A stretch of 64,000 bases of DNA, from positions 1 to 64,000 of the forward strand of contig NZ_FMVS01000015.1 in NCBI RefSeq assembly GCF_900102515.1, read 5' to 3'. The notes beneath the pieces were generated by a model that ran no database searches, was not told where the DNA came from, and saw nothing but the letters and a program-made list of their open reading frames with translations. The DNA is from Butyrivibrio sp. INlla14. GTDB taxonomy: Bacteria > Bacillota > Clostridia > Lachnospirales > Lachnospiraceae. A program made the position numbers and the translations under genes. Positions 1 to 8,950 of the stretch are shown piece by piece (the stretch's first letter is position 1; each line of letters begins with the position of its first letter).

Positions 1-109
1 TGGATGCTCTTTCTCTAACGGCGTACCTTTTAGGGCCGTCACGTCCACTGTCATCTACAATAGTATTCACTGGTCTGGGAACTGCACGGATATCTGCTGG
101 AACTGGCAT
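1..109 (-). CDS. Partial protein (first 36 residues), possibly an IS1634/IS4-like transposase
   Basis: A minus-strand gene enters from the left edge; only its start is present. The start ATG follows a strong AGGAGG site. The visible product begins MPVPADIRAVPRPVNTIVDD and continues with GRDGPKRYAVRERAS. This resembles, from memory, the N-termini of IS4/IS1634-type transposases found in Lachnospiraceae, but 36 residues cannot settle it. If it is an insertion sequence, its left end must lie between here and the ArsR gene. Confidence 0.45.
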   Translation of the reverse strand, partial: MPVPADIRAVPRPVNTIVDDSGRDGPKRYAVRERAS

Positions 110-344
110 AAGAAAGCCTCCTTTTTATATAGTCCTATTATACCATAGTCGGACTATATAATCAAGTTTTCTTTGTCCCATTTTACAAAAATCTGATGTC
201 AAAGTGCAGTAAAAATCAGGGAAAATGATGCGGTTTACCAAGGATTTTTGCCTTTGGTGCACTCATTTTCTGACAATTGAAGTAACAAACCGCGGATTTA
301 GGGGCTTAACCTATAGTCCGACGATTTGGGAAAGTTTTATTTAA
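110..344. promoter_or_regulatory. Intergenic region with palindromic ATAGTC-N-GACTAT motif
   Basis: This stretch between the divergent partial gene and the ArsR gene holds an inverted repeat ATAGTC-G-GACTAT at about 145-157 and a related TATAGTCCGAC at about 312-322. They could be an operator pair or mark an insertion-sequence end. No open reading frame of note was seen. Confidence 0.35.
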
Positions 345-373
345 TTGCACTTAGCTATTGGGGCATATATAAT
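345..373 (+). promoter_or_regulatory. Sigma-70-type promoter of the ArsR/GTPase pair
   Basis: TTGCAC at 345-350, a 17-base spacer and TATAAT at 368-373 give a near-consensus promoter about 90 bases upstream of the ArsR-type regulator. The related TATAGTCCGAC motif lies just upstream. Confidence 0.65.
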
Positions 374-463
374 AAAGTGTGAAATATTTTATATTCTCAT
401 AAACAACCACTATTTGCCTGTCATAGCAAGGCAAATCTGGCAAAATCACATCGAGGTATAGAC

Positions 464-1381
464 ATGCTGCACATCAAGAATCTTGACGAAGGTCTTGAGC
501 TTTTTAAGGCTCTTGGATCAGAAATACGAATTGAAATCATTAACATTCTCCTTAAAGAAGGCGGAATGAATATGAATGAGCTGGCTGGAAGGCTGAAGAT
601 CACTAATGGTGCCCTGACTGCGCATATCCGCAAGCTTGAGGAAAGTGGAATTGTGGTAGTTTCTGCAGAGGGAACAGGACATGGCAATCAGAAGCGCTGC
701 TCAGTCAATCTGGACAAGATTCTTATTGATATACAGGAGCCACCTCGCGAATCCAATGTCTACACTGCAGATATCAAGGTTGGGCATTTTAGCGATTTTG
801 AAGTTTATCCAACCTGCGGTCTTGCTTCATCCGACAAGCTGATTGGGGAAGTTGACGATACAAGGTACTTTGCCCACCAGGAGAGATTTGATGCCGATAT
901 TCTGTGGTTTACCAGAGGATTTGTGGATTATTCTCTCCCAAACTTTGTTCCTGCCGGCCAGAAGATTGATGAGATCAGCATTTGTGCAGAGCTTAGCTCT
1001 GAAGCCCCTGGTGTCAATAACGTATGGCCCTCAGATATATATTTTTACCTAAATGATATACTGCTCGGTACCTGGATCTCTCCCGGAGATTTCGGGGATG
1101 TTAAGGGAATCTTTACTCCTGATTGGTGGTTTCCTAACTGGAACCAATATGGTATGCTCAAGATGCTGGTTATTAACCACAAGGGCACCTTCATCGATGG
1201 TCTGAAGATTTCGGATGTGACTATAGATAGCTTATCTCTCACCTCCAAGAGCAGCATCAAATTAAAGCTGGAAGTTCCAGAAAATGCCGAGCATGTTGGT
1301 GGCCTTACTATTTTCGGAAAAGGATTTGGCAATTACAATCAGGACATCAATGTCAAGATTGCCTACAGCCCAATAGAGTAA
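464..1381 (+). CDS. ArsR-type winged-helix regulator with large C-terminal ligand-like domain
   Basis: The first ~90 residues are an ArsR-type winged helix (LFKALGSEIRIEIINILL, then a recognition-helix region LKITNGALTAHIRKLEESG). ArsR repressors are normally about 100 residues; this protein has 305. Residues ~95-305 form a beta-rich domain with many aromatics (WPSDIYFYLND, DWWFPNW) and a GGLTIFGKGFGN motif. Long ArsR-like proteins of this type occur in Firmicutes; the C-terminal domain may sense a small molecule or sugar, which is inference. A GAGG site precedes the ATG. The stop is only 8 bases before the GTPase-NYN gene, so the two are probably co-transcribed and the regulator may control itself and that gene. 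Confidence 0.75.
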   Translation: MLHIKNLDEGLELFKALGSEIRIEIINILLKEGGMNMNELAGRLKITNGALTAHIRKLEESGIVVVSAEGTGHGNQKRCSVNLDKILIDIQEPPRESNVYTADIKVGHFSDFEVYPTCGLASSDKLIGEVDDTRYFAHQERFDADILWFTRGFVDYSLPNFVPAGQKIDEISICAELSSEAPGVNNVWPSDIYFYLNDILLGTWISPGDFGDVKGIFTPDWWFPNWNQYGMLKMLVINHKGTFIDGLKISDVTIDSLSLTSKSSIKLKLEVPENAEHVGGLTIFGKGFGNYNQDINVKIAYSPIE

Positions 1382-1389
1382 GCATATTC

Positions 1390-4182
1390 ATGAAAAGAAA
1401 TATCACAATCGGAATTCTGGCCCACGTTGATGCCGGAAAGACTACCCTTTCGGAGGCACTTCTGTACACATCCGGAGCAATCAGAAAACTTGGCCGTGTG
1501 GATCACAAGGATGCATTCCTCGATAGCTACGAGCTAGAGAGATCCCGCGGCATCACTATATTCTCCAAGCAGGCGATGTTCCAACATGGTGACACAACCT
1601 TCACCCTTTTGGACACTCCTGGTCACGCAGATTTTTCTCCTGAAATGGAGAGAACACTCCAGATCCTTGATATGGCGGTACTTATCATCAGCGCTGCTGA
1701 CGGTATAACCAGCCAGTTAAGGCTTCTTTGGAAGCTTCTTGATCACTACAAGGTTCCAACAATACTTTTTGTAAATAAGATGGATCAGCCAGGCGCTGAC
1801 AGAAAGGCAGTTTTGGACGAGGTAAAAGAAAAATTTGGAAACTGCTGTGTTTCTTTTATGCCTGATTCCGGATTAGCATCTGGGAGTAATAAATCCATGT
1901 CTTTAGACCTTCAGGAAGAGCTTGCTGTCTGCGACGATGATCTTCTTGCGGCCTTTCTTGAGGGCAAAGAGATAACATCTGCTGATATCAAAAACCTTAT
2001 AAATAGTCGCAAGTGCTTTCCTGTACTTTTTGGCTCAGTTCTCAAACTTGATGGGGTAAAAGAGCTACTGGATATACTTGATGAGTACGCCATGGTCCAT
2101 ACTGACATATCAAGCGCCAAGTGTGCACCAAAAGCTAACAGTAATCTTGCAGCAAGCTCTGCTTCTATACCCTTTGCGGCCAGAGTTTATAAGATAAACC
2201 GCGATGCAACAGGAAACCGCCTGACACATATCAAGATTCTCTCCGGTTCTATAAAAGTCCGCGATGTGATTCGAGGGGAAAAGATAGACCAGATAAGGCT
2301 TTACTCAGGAGATAAGTTTGAAGCGCTTCCTGAAGCGACAGCAGGCATGGTTGTTGCAATAAGCGGCCTTTCCACCACAAGAGCAGGTGAAGGCCTTGGA
2401 AGCCTGGAAGGCCAGGCCCAGGCCGAGGTCATTCAGCCAATCCTCTCCTGCTCGCTGATTCTTCCAGAAGAAGTTGACGCAATCTCCTTTTATAAGAAAA
2501 TCAAGGTTCTGGAGGAGGAAGAGCCCATGCTCCTTCTGTCCATCCACGAAACTACAGGCGAGATCATGGTTCAGGTCATGGGGGATGTGCAAAAAGAAAT
2601 CCTGCATCACCTTATCCTTACCCGCTTTGGAATCGAAGTAGGCTTTGGCCCCGGCCAGATTGTATATAAAGAAACTATTGCAGGCCCCGTAGAGGGTGTA
2701 GGCCACTTTGAACCTTTAAGGCACTACGCAGAGGTTCATCTTCTGTTAGAACCAACAGAACCTGGAAGCGGTATTTCTTTTGACAACAAATGCAGCACTG
2801 ACGAGCTTAATCTCAATTGGCAAAGGCTTATCCTGACTCATCTCCAGGAAAAGAAACATGTCGGAGTACTGACTGGATCTGAGATTACAGATATGAGGAT
2901 TACTCTTTTAACTGGACGTGCCCATGAAAAGCATACTGAAGGCGGCGACTTCAGACAGGCTACCTACAGAGCTGTAAGACAGGGGCTCATGGAGGCTCAG
3001 TCCGTGCTACTTGAGCCTGTCTTTGACTTCAGGATTGAGGTTCCACAGGAAAATGTTGGAAGAGTGTTGTCCGACATTCAGAAGATGAATGGCACTGTAG
3101 GACTTCCGGAGCTTGAAAATGGCAAATCAATTGTGACTGGAACAGTTCCTGCAGCCTGCATTTATGATTATGCCCAGGAACTTAAAAGTTTTACAAAGGG
3201 CGAGGGGGTGATATCCACAAGCCTTAGTGGATATATGCCTTGCCACAATACTCAGGAGGTTCTTGAAGAAAAGAACTACTACCCCGAGCTTGATACTGCC
3301 AATCCTGCATCTTCTGTATTTTGTTCCCACGGAGCTGGAACAATTGTGCCCTGGGACCAAGTGCGCTCCCATATGCATCTTGATACAGGTTGGACTGCGG
3401 AAGGCGGAGTTGGTGCAAGGACTGACCTTGTGGATAACATTGATATGGAAGCCCTTAGGAAATTGCAGGCAAAGAGCACCAAAAAGACTACTGATGAGCG
3501 TAGTTTTGAGGAGATCGAACGTGATCTTCGCTTTACGGAAAATGAGCTCAAGGATATATTTGAAAAAACTTACGGAACAATAAAACCAAGGTATGTTGAA
3601 ACCGAGGAAGACAGACGCCGCTACGCAGCTCAGGACGCTCAGAGGGCGCGAGAAGCAGCAATTGCAGCTGGACTACTTGACCCTGACGAGGGTGCGCCAG
3701 AAGTTTCTCTTTCTGCCAAGAAGCAAAACAGCAAAAAGGAGCAGCGCCTTGCAGAGCGCCAGAAGGAATATCTTCTGGTTGACGGCTACAATGTTATCTA
3801 TGCCTCAGATGAATTAAAGGCGCTTGCAGCCCAGGATCTGAAGGCTGCAAGAGACTCTCTTGTTGATATACTTATAAACTTTCAGGGTTACAGAAAAGAG
3901 AATGTAATTCTTGTTTTTGATGCCTACAGAGTAAGAGGCGGTACAGAGCACATGGAGGATCATGCTGGGCTGACCGTAATCTACACCAAGGAAGCTGAAA
4001 CTGCGGATCAGTACATAGAAAAAGCCGCTCACGAAATTGGCAAAAAGTACCGGGTAACCGTAGCCACATCCGATGCCATCGAGCAGGTCATCGTCATGAG
4101 TGGTGGAGCCATCCGCCTCTCCGCCCGCGATTTCTGGGAAGAAATAAAGCGCACCTCCGCCATGATCAGGGAACACCTCTAA
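1390..4182 (+). CDS. Tet(M/W/O)-like translational GTPase fused to a Rae1/YacP-like NYN nuclease domain
   Basis: The 930-residue product starts with an EF-G-like GTPase: P-loop AHVDAGKTT (11-19), RGIT (53-56), DTPGH (75-79), NKMD (129-132). The following EF-G-type domains match ribosomal protection proteins such as Tet(M) and Tet(W), which remove tetracycline from the ribosomal A site and are about 640 residues long. After a charged linker (~690-790) comes an NYN domain (~793-925) with VDGYNVIY, VFDAYRV, IYTKEAETAD and ATSD motifs, very like Bacillus YacP/Rae1, an A-site mRNA endonuclease. The acidic residues D798, D844 and D895 are candidate active-site positions. The gene lies 8 bases after the ArsR gene without a clear own promoter. 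Whether it gives resistance or performs ribosome-coupled mRNA cleavage cannot be told from sequence. Confidence 0.85.
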   Translation: MKRNITIGILAHVDAGKTTLSEALLYTSGAIRKLGRVDHKDAFLDSYELERSRGITIFSKQAMFQHGDTTFTLLDTPGHADFSPEMERTLQILDMAVLIISAADGITSQLRLLWKLLDHYKVPTILFVNKMDQPGADRKAVLDEVKEKFGNCCVSFMPDSGLASGSNKSMSLDLQEELAVCDDDLLAAFLEGKEITSADIKNLINSRKCFPVLFGSVLKLDGVKELLDILDEYAMVHTDISSAKCAPKANSNLAASSASIPFAARVYKINRDATGNRLTHIKILSGSIKVRDVIRGEKIDQIRLYSGDKFEALPEATAGMVVAISGLSTTRAGEGLGSLEGQAQAEVIQPILSCSLILPEEVDAISFYKKIKVLEEEEPMLLLSIHETTGEIMVQVMGDVQKEILHHLILTRFGIEVGFGPGQIVYKETIAGPVEGVGHFEPLRHYAEVHLLLEPTEPGSGISFDNKCSTDELNLNWQRLILTHLQEKKHVGVLTGSEITDMRITLLTGRAHEKHTEGGDFRQATYRAVRQGLMEAQSVLLEPVFDFRIEVPQENVGRVLSDIQKMNGTVGLPELENGKSIVTGTVPAACIYDYAQELKSFTKGEGVISTSLSGYMPCHNTQEVLEEKNYYPELDTANPASSVFCSHGAGTIVPWDQVRSHMHLDTGWTAEGGVGARTDLVDNIDMEALRKLQAKSTKKTTDERSFEEIERDLRFTENELKDIFEKTYGTIKPRYVETEEDRRRYAAQDAQRAREAAIAAGLLDPDEGAPEVSLSAKKQNSKKEQRLAERQKEYLLVDGYNVIYASDELKALAAQDLKAARDSLVDILINFQGYRKENVILVFDAYRVRGGTEHMEDHAGLTVIYTKEAETADQYIEKAAHEIGKKYRVTVATSDAIEQVIVMSGGAIRLSARDFWEEIKRTSAMIREHL

Positions 4183-4203
4183 CGCTCTGGAGCCCGTATT
4201 TTC

Positions 4204-4850
4204 ACCCCTCGCCCTCCGGAGTAAAGATATTCACTCATTCAGAAAGCTTTTTTCGTCGGCTTCAGTTCGGATATTCATACGCTCTTGAAAGGTGCATAAG
4301 AATTCTACGGTTCAAAACTCGCACCAGGGCAGCGCTTGCGAGGCGCCCAGTTTCCTATGCGAGTCTTAGATGGCAAATGCGATTTTCTAATGTTTCCATG
4401 GCAGTTTTTCCTGCGCATGCGAAGCGTTGTCTGAAGCAGGACGGCTAATTATCTTATCTAAGAAAATGCCATGTGGTGCTTGCGCCTAAAAGAAATACGA
4501 CATCAATCTTCCAAGCTCGCTTGAAGAAGTTGATGTCGTATTTCTTTTATAGGCCCGTATCACGGGCGATGGCATTTTCTATTGTAATATTACTTCCCGT
4601 CCTGCAAGTTTTAGCTGCAGCATGCGCATTAAAAGAAAAACTGCGGAAACATCTAAGAAAATCTGCATTTGTCAGTGACGAGCACTACGGGAACTGGCGT
4701 GAGTAAAAAGCTGCCTTCTGGTGCTCGGACATGTTGAACCGAATCAGAATTCTTATGTCCTTTCAAGAGCCTCATGAATAGTTCCTCCTTACACAGACGA
4801 AAAAAGCTTTCATGAATATCGTTTTCTCCTTACTCCGGAGGGCGAGGGGT
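4204..4850. repeat. 647-bp imperfect fold-back (giant inverted repeat)
   Basis: The whole gap between two convergent genes is one large palindrome. Its outer ends match perfectly over 21 bases (4204-4224 with 4830-4850). The centre is a 19-bp perfect stem (4488-4506 with 4530-4548), centred near 4518. Between them, many blocks pair in order: GAATTCTTATG-type blocks near 4290 and 4750, GCACCAGGGCAGC near 4320 with GCTGCC..GGTGC near 4712, and ATGGCATTTTC-type blocks near 4465 and 4570. No credible gene lies inside. It could be a MITE-like or fold-back transposon remnant, or a very large bidirectional terminator or structured RNA. Confidence 0.8.
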
Positions 4851-4854
4851 GTTG

Positions 4855-5322
4855 TTAGCGGATGCGAGTGGTTATGAAGTTATCGTAGGATGGAAAGAGT
4901 GTTGACATGAGGTTTTTGTGGAAAAAGGTCATGGGCTCATGGTTTGGGAATACGTAGATCATTCTCCAAATGTAGATTGCGATTGTGGCAAGAGCCGTTA
5001 AGATTAAGAGTGGGCGAAGGGAAACTAGGCTCTTTCCCTGGATATAACGCCTAAAGGCCACACTGATCAGTGTAATGAGCCAGAGGGGATATACAGGATT
5101 ATAGAAAAAGGCCCTTATGGGATGGAGGGTAAAAAAGCTAAAGAAAGCCCTCGTCATTCCGCAGCCAGGGCATGGAAATCCACAAAATAAGACAACTGGA
5201 CAAAAACGGTGGAAAACTATGGTCATTATTGTCCAAACACCAAAGATAAGAGAAAGTGGCACTATGTTTTTCTTTATATCTTCATATATTCTATTTATTG
5301 TGTTTCGCATAGTTCTTCCCAT
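4855..5322 (-). CDS. DUF2752 family membrane protein
   Basis: The 155-residue protein has an N-terminal transmembrane helix, then the DUF2752 signature CPGCGMTRAF, then two or three further hydrophobic segments (YPLWLITLISVAF, LLILTALATIAIYIW). DUF2752 proteins are small integral membrane proteins of unknown function; the cysteine motif is their hallmark. The stop lies 4 bases from the fold-back element. An internal ATG at 5310 with GGGAAG upstream is an equally possible start. A divergent small membrane protein follows on the other strand; DUF2752 genes are often found beside dispanin-like proteins, which fits. Confidence 0.75.
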   Translation of the reverse strand: MGRTMRNTINRIYEDIKKNIVPLSLIFGVWTIMTIVFHRFCPVVLFCGFPCPGCGMTRAFFSFFTLHPIRAFFYNPVYPLWLITLISVAFRRYIQGKSLVSLRPLLILTALATIAIYIWRMIYVFPNHEPMTFFHKNLMSTLFPSYDNFITTRIR

Positions 5323-5515
5323 TTATCCACATATATTCTCTGTATAGTATTATCCTTATGTTTATATTTATTTCTATAAATATACATTTCCCGAGTATGT
5401 CATATCAATAGTAAAATCCCAGAGTGTAACAGTTCACTCACATTTAGCTTATTTTAGTAATCGAACGCACATCTATTATAAAGCTGTAAAGCCTTGAAAA
5501 ATCACCACTTAAACG

Positions 5516-5545
5516 TTTACAAAAAATATCATGTTTCCGTATAAT
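5516..5545 (+). promoter_or_regulatory. Promoter of the small two-helix membrane protein
   Basis: TTTACA at 5516-5521, an 18-base spacer and TATAAT at 5540-5545 lie about 50 bases upstream of the start codon of the small membrane protein. Confidence 0.6.
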
Positions 5546-5596
5546 AGTCTATGTGGTATTTTTACTAACACATTATTTCTTTGAGGAGGGAATTTA

Positions 5597-5899
5597 ATGG
5601 ACACTAACAACATGAACCAGAACCAGAATCAGCAGCCTGTTTACACACAGCCTGTAGGTCAGCCCGAGGTTGAGACTCCAGTATCTGTAGGGGATTGGGT
5701 ACTCACAATTTTACTCATGTGTATTCCATGTGTAAACATCATCATGCTCTTTGTATGGGCATTTGGAAGCAGCGCTCCCAAATCTAAATCCAACTGGGCT
5801 AAAGCTCAGCTCATCTGGGTACTTATTGGTGTAGTAATTACAATCATTATCTATGTTGTATTTGGTGCTGCGCTTCTTGCTCAGTATGGTGGATACTAA
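5597..5899 (+). CDS. Small dispanin/CD225-like two-helix membrane protein
   Basis: The 100-residue product has a Q/N/P-rich cytoplasmic-type N-terminus (~30 residues), a first hydrophobic segment WVLTILLMCIPCVNIIMLFV, a short basic loop (SAPKSKSNWAKAQ) and a second helix LIWVLIGVVITIIIYVVFG. This layout is that of CD225/dispanin-like bacterial proteins; the function is unknown. The start has a strong GAGGAGGG site. It is transcribed away from the DUF2752 gene and ends at a strong hairpin, so it is a single-gene unit. Confidence 0.65.
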   Translation: MDTNNMNQNQNQQPVYTQPVGQPEVETPVSVGDWVLTILLMCIPCVNIIMLFVWAFGSSAPKSKSNWAKAQLIWVLIGVVITIIIYVVFGAALLAQYGGY

Positions 5900-5930
5900 T
5901 TCTAGCATTTGTAAATTAAGGCAAAAATAA

Positions 5931-5970
5931 GCTGTTACCCCTTTTTGAGATATTAGGGGTAACAGCTTTG
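5931..5970. terminator. Bidirectional terminator
   Basis: A 12-bp perfect stem, GCTGTTACCCCT with AGGGGTAACAGC, is followed by a T-rich run. It lies between convergent genes and can serve both. Confidence 0.8.
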
Positions 5971-5973
5971 TTA

Positions 5974-6216
5974 TTATGCGTTGTGCTCAGCAAGATACTC
6001 GTTCAGGGCATCAATGATCTCTTCGCTGTCGATACCGTGAACAGCACATGCCTCAGCAAGTGACTCCATCTGAGATGCCGGGCAATGGATACATCCCATT
6101 CCGCACTCCATAAGGAACTGTGCTGCAAGTGGATGCTTAACAATAATATCGCCAACAAGCATATCTGAAGTAACAAGCTCTCCTGAAGCAGCCTGGTCCT
6201 TAACTTCTTCGCTCAT
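5974..6216 (-). CDS. DUF1858 domain protein
   Basis: This ~80-residue protein contains the DUF1858 pattern: TSDMLVGDIIVKHPLAAQFL, then CGMGCIHCPASQMESLAEAC. The paired cysteines suggest a redox or metal-linked role; many DUF1858 proteins sit alone or beside hybrid-cluster proteins. The start at 6216 was chosen because an AGAGAGGA site lies 8 bases upstream. A longer form starting at 6273 (19 extra acidic residues, GGGAAAG upstream) is also possible. The gene ends at the shared hairpin at 5931-5970. Confidence 0.75.
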   Translation of the reverse strand: MSEEVKDQAASGELVTSDMLVGDIIVKHPLAAQFLMECGMGCIHCPASQMESLAEACAVHGIDSEEIIDALNEYLAEHNA

Positions 6217-6459
6217 ATTACTATCCTCTCTTTCCTCTTCACTTCCAAAGAATAAATCTTTTAATGTTCCCATTCTCTTTCCCTATTCAACTATATGAGT
6301 ATGAACTACTCTTTAAAGCAATTCAATATTAGATTGCGCAAAATCTATTCTACTATCATGTATTGGATAAATCAAGAGGCTATAACAATAAATCTTGCAT
6401 AAAGTAACAATGATCAGCTAATTAAGCCTACATTTGCTATAAACCACTTATACATTTCC

Positions 6460-8916
6460 TCAAGCCTTAAGAGTACTGCCCTCAAATGTATAAAGTCTTG
6501 AATCTCCAGTCCTCATGATCCTGATATCCTGATCATAGCCAGTTCCTGCAAAACTAGGATTAAGGGCAAAACCGTGGCTAATAAGTGAGGCACCTGTTGC
6601 GCATGCCTTCTGCTCTTCGCCATTCATAGGAACCATCTTGTCCATCACATTGTGGATAATTCCATCCTGCTTGACATGAACTGGAGCAACTGCATTAACA
6701 AGGCTTCCAAAGTCCTTGAGTCTAAGTGGAACCACGCGGTTTGTAATATTGTAGATCTCATCTGCATCCAGACCAACACACTTGATCTTCCTATAATCGT
6801 TATTGGGCCTACTGCCCTTTTCAACAGCAAAAGCCACTGCCTGTGACTTATCCTTACTAACGATCATATAGCCATAATCTGGAAGTCTGTAATAATCTCC
6901 AAACTGGAAGACCTTTCTCCACTTCTTATAGAATTCTACCTGGTCAGATATAACTTTTTTATCTGAATCTGACATCTCGCAGAGATTCAGCTCGTAGCCA
7001 AAGCAGCCTGGACAGGCAACTTCAAACCTTGTCTCAAGAGGAAGACTGTTAAGTGTCTGATGGTTAGGAGTTGCAGAAACATGTGCCCCTACTGTGCTTG
7101 CAGGATAGCCATAGCTGTATCCTCTCTGAATATCAAGTCTGCAGAAAGCATCTGTATCATCGCTGCCCCAAATCTGTGGGAAGTAAGACAAGATACCAAG
7201 GTCAAACCTGTTGCCACCAGCTGAGCATCCCTCAAAGAGTATTTCAGGGAAGCTCTCTGTAAGTTCCTTCATAATACGATAAAGTCCAAGATAGTATCTA
7301 TGCTGGAATTCTCCCTGTCGGTCTGCAGAAAGGCCCTTAGAGAACCTGTCTGAAAAGATCCTGTTCATGTCCCACTTTACATAGGACACGTTTCCTGCGG
7401 AAAAGACCTTCTTCATAGCATCTATTACATAATCCTGAACCTCAGTCCTTGAAAGATCAAGATTCATCTGATTACGTCCAGTAGAATGTGGCTTACCAGG
7501 CACTGTCACAGCCCAGTCAGGATGCGCTCTATAAAGGTCACTATCCGCATTGACCATCTCAGGCTCAACCCAGATACCAAACATCATACCAAGTTTATTT
7601 ATCTTATCAGCAAGTTCCTTGATACCACCAGGAAGCTTTTTCTTGTTCTCGTACCAGTCTCCAAGGGATCTCTTGTCGTCATCACGCTGACCAAACCAGC
7701 CATCATCCATTACAAAGAGCTCAATTCCGCATTTCTTAGCCTCTTTGGCCAAGGATAAAAGAGAACTCTGCGTAAAGTTAAAATATGCTGCCTCCCAGCT
7801 ATTTATAAGGATTGGTCTCTCCTTATCTCTCCAGGAGCCTCTTACAATGTGCTTTCTCACAAAGTCCTGCATTCTGATGCTCATGCCGCGGTAGCCTTCA
7901 TCAGAGAAAGCCATAACTGCCTCTGGAGCCTCAAATTTACTGCCAGGAGTAAGAAGCCAGTTAAAACCTACTGGCTGAATTCCAGCCACAAATCTGCTCA
8001 TATTCTTGCTGTTAGAAGAAAGAGCTTCGTAGTGGTTGCCACTATATACAAGGTTGAAACCAATACATTCGCCATGGTCTTCGCCGGCATCAACATCACT
8101 AACAATAACAAAAGGATTAGATCTTGAACCGGACTCTCCGGCAGCAAGCTCCTCACACACAACCTTGCCGCCCGTGCAAATTGAAGTGTGCATGCCCATT
8201 TCATCTGCCCATCTGCCATGGAAAGAAGTAAGTTTAAGGGCTGGAGTATCAAAATCAATCTGTGTGCTAAGAAGTCTCTCAACCCTGACATCTGCGTCGC
8301 TATCATTATAAAGAGTAGCACTTCTTGTTATGACATCACTGTCAGCAAAGACAGTATAGATAAGTTCAAGCCTTGTACCATATCCAGAATCCTTGAGAGT
8401 TACAATAAGCTCCTGAGTCTTATCAGTACTAGTGCTACTTTCTGAGCCTGAAACAGCTAAAGCCCCCGAATCATCATAGGATGACGGAAGTGTCTCAAGT
8501 GCCTCTCTACCATCAATAACCCTAAAGCTATCATATAAAAAATCAGAGGTTGTATTTCCATCTGCGTAGGTAAGCTCTATAAGCGGTTCTCTGATATCTC
8601 CTTTTCCAAAAGAAGACATCTCAAGGCCCAGCACTTCAAGAAAAACTTCAGGATGCTCGGCAGAGTAATTATTCATATTACCGCCGCCAAATTTATGGCT
8701 TGGCCCTATAGCGTTTGTGATGCTAAGAAGCCCATCCTTGCCAAGCTTAAACGCCTCCTCAAGGTTGCCACTTTCAAGAGCTCTTTCATAAGCCTTTTCT
8801 GAAATTATAGATTTTCCAAAATGAATATGTTCAAGATGTCCTGAACCTGTTTTTCTAAAAAGATATGATGTATGCCTTGTCTGCAGCAAAAAGAGATTTC
8901 CATCTGCATAGATCAT
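6460..8916 (-). CDS. GH36 alpha-galactosidase
   Basis: This 818-residue enzyme hydrolyses terminal alpha-1,6-galactose from raffinose-type sugars and galactomannan. It shows the GH36 core motifs: WEAAYFNF, MDDGWFGQRDDDKRSLGDW, KWDMNR with the nucleophile Asp (~516), and GSDDTDAF (~584-591), which carries the acid/base Asp region. The N-terminal ~300 residues form the family's beta-supersandwich. Usual bacterial length is about 730; the excess seems to be insertions in the N-terminal domain, including a serine-rich loop (SGSESSTSTD). No signal peptide is seen, so it acts in the cytoplasm. A GGAGG site precedes the ATG. The TetR gene lies just upstream on the same strand. Confidence 0.93.
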   Translation of the reverse strand: MIYADGNLFLLQTRHTSYLFRKTGSGHLEHIHFGKSIISEKAYERALESGNLEEAFKLGKDGLLSITNAIGPSHKFGGGNMNNYSAEHPEVFLEVLGLEMSSFGKGDIREPLIELTYADGNTTSDFLYDSFRVIDGREALETLPSSYDDSGALAVSGSESSTSTDKTQELIVTLKDSGYGTRLELIYTVFADSDVITRSATLYNDSDADVRVERLLSTQIDFDTPALKLTSFHGRWADEMGMHTSICTGGKVVCEELAAGESGSRSNPFVIVSDVDAGEDHGECIGFNLVYSGNHYEALSSNSKNMSRFVAGIQPVGFNWLLTPGSKFEAPEAVMAFSDEGYRGMSIRMQDFVRKHIVRGSWRDKERPILINSWEAAYFNFTQSSLLSLAKEAKKCGIELFVMDDGWFGQRDDDKRSLGDWYENKKKLPGGIKELADKINKLGMMFGIWVEPEMVNADSDLYRAHPDWAVTVPGKPHSTGRNQMNLDLSRTEVQDYVIDAMKKVFSAGNVSYVKWDMNRIFSDRFSKGLSADRQGEFQHRYYLGLYRIMKELTESFPEILFEGCSAGGNRFDLGILSYFPQIWGSDDTDAFCRLDIQRGYSYGYPASTVGAHVSATPNHQTLNSLPLETRFEVACPGCFGYELNLCEMSDSDKKVISDQVEFYKKWRKVFQFGDYYRLPDYGYMIVSKDKSQAVAFAVEKGSRPNNDYRKIKCVGLDADEIYNITNRVVPLRLKDFGSLVNAVAPVHVKQDGIIHNVMDKMVPMNGEEQKACATGASLISHGFALNPSFAGTGYDQDIRIMRTGDSRLYTFEGSTLKA

Positions 8917-8950
8917 TTACAAAATCCTCCAATAACTTTAAACTCTTGTA

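Noticed and set aside
4473..4706. A 77-codon plus-strand reading frame inside the fold-back element
   Set aside because: It has no ribosome site and its sequence is constrained by the palindrome; it does not resemble any protein.
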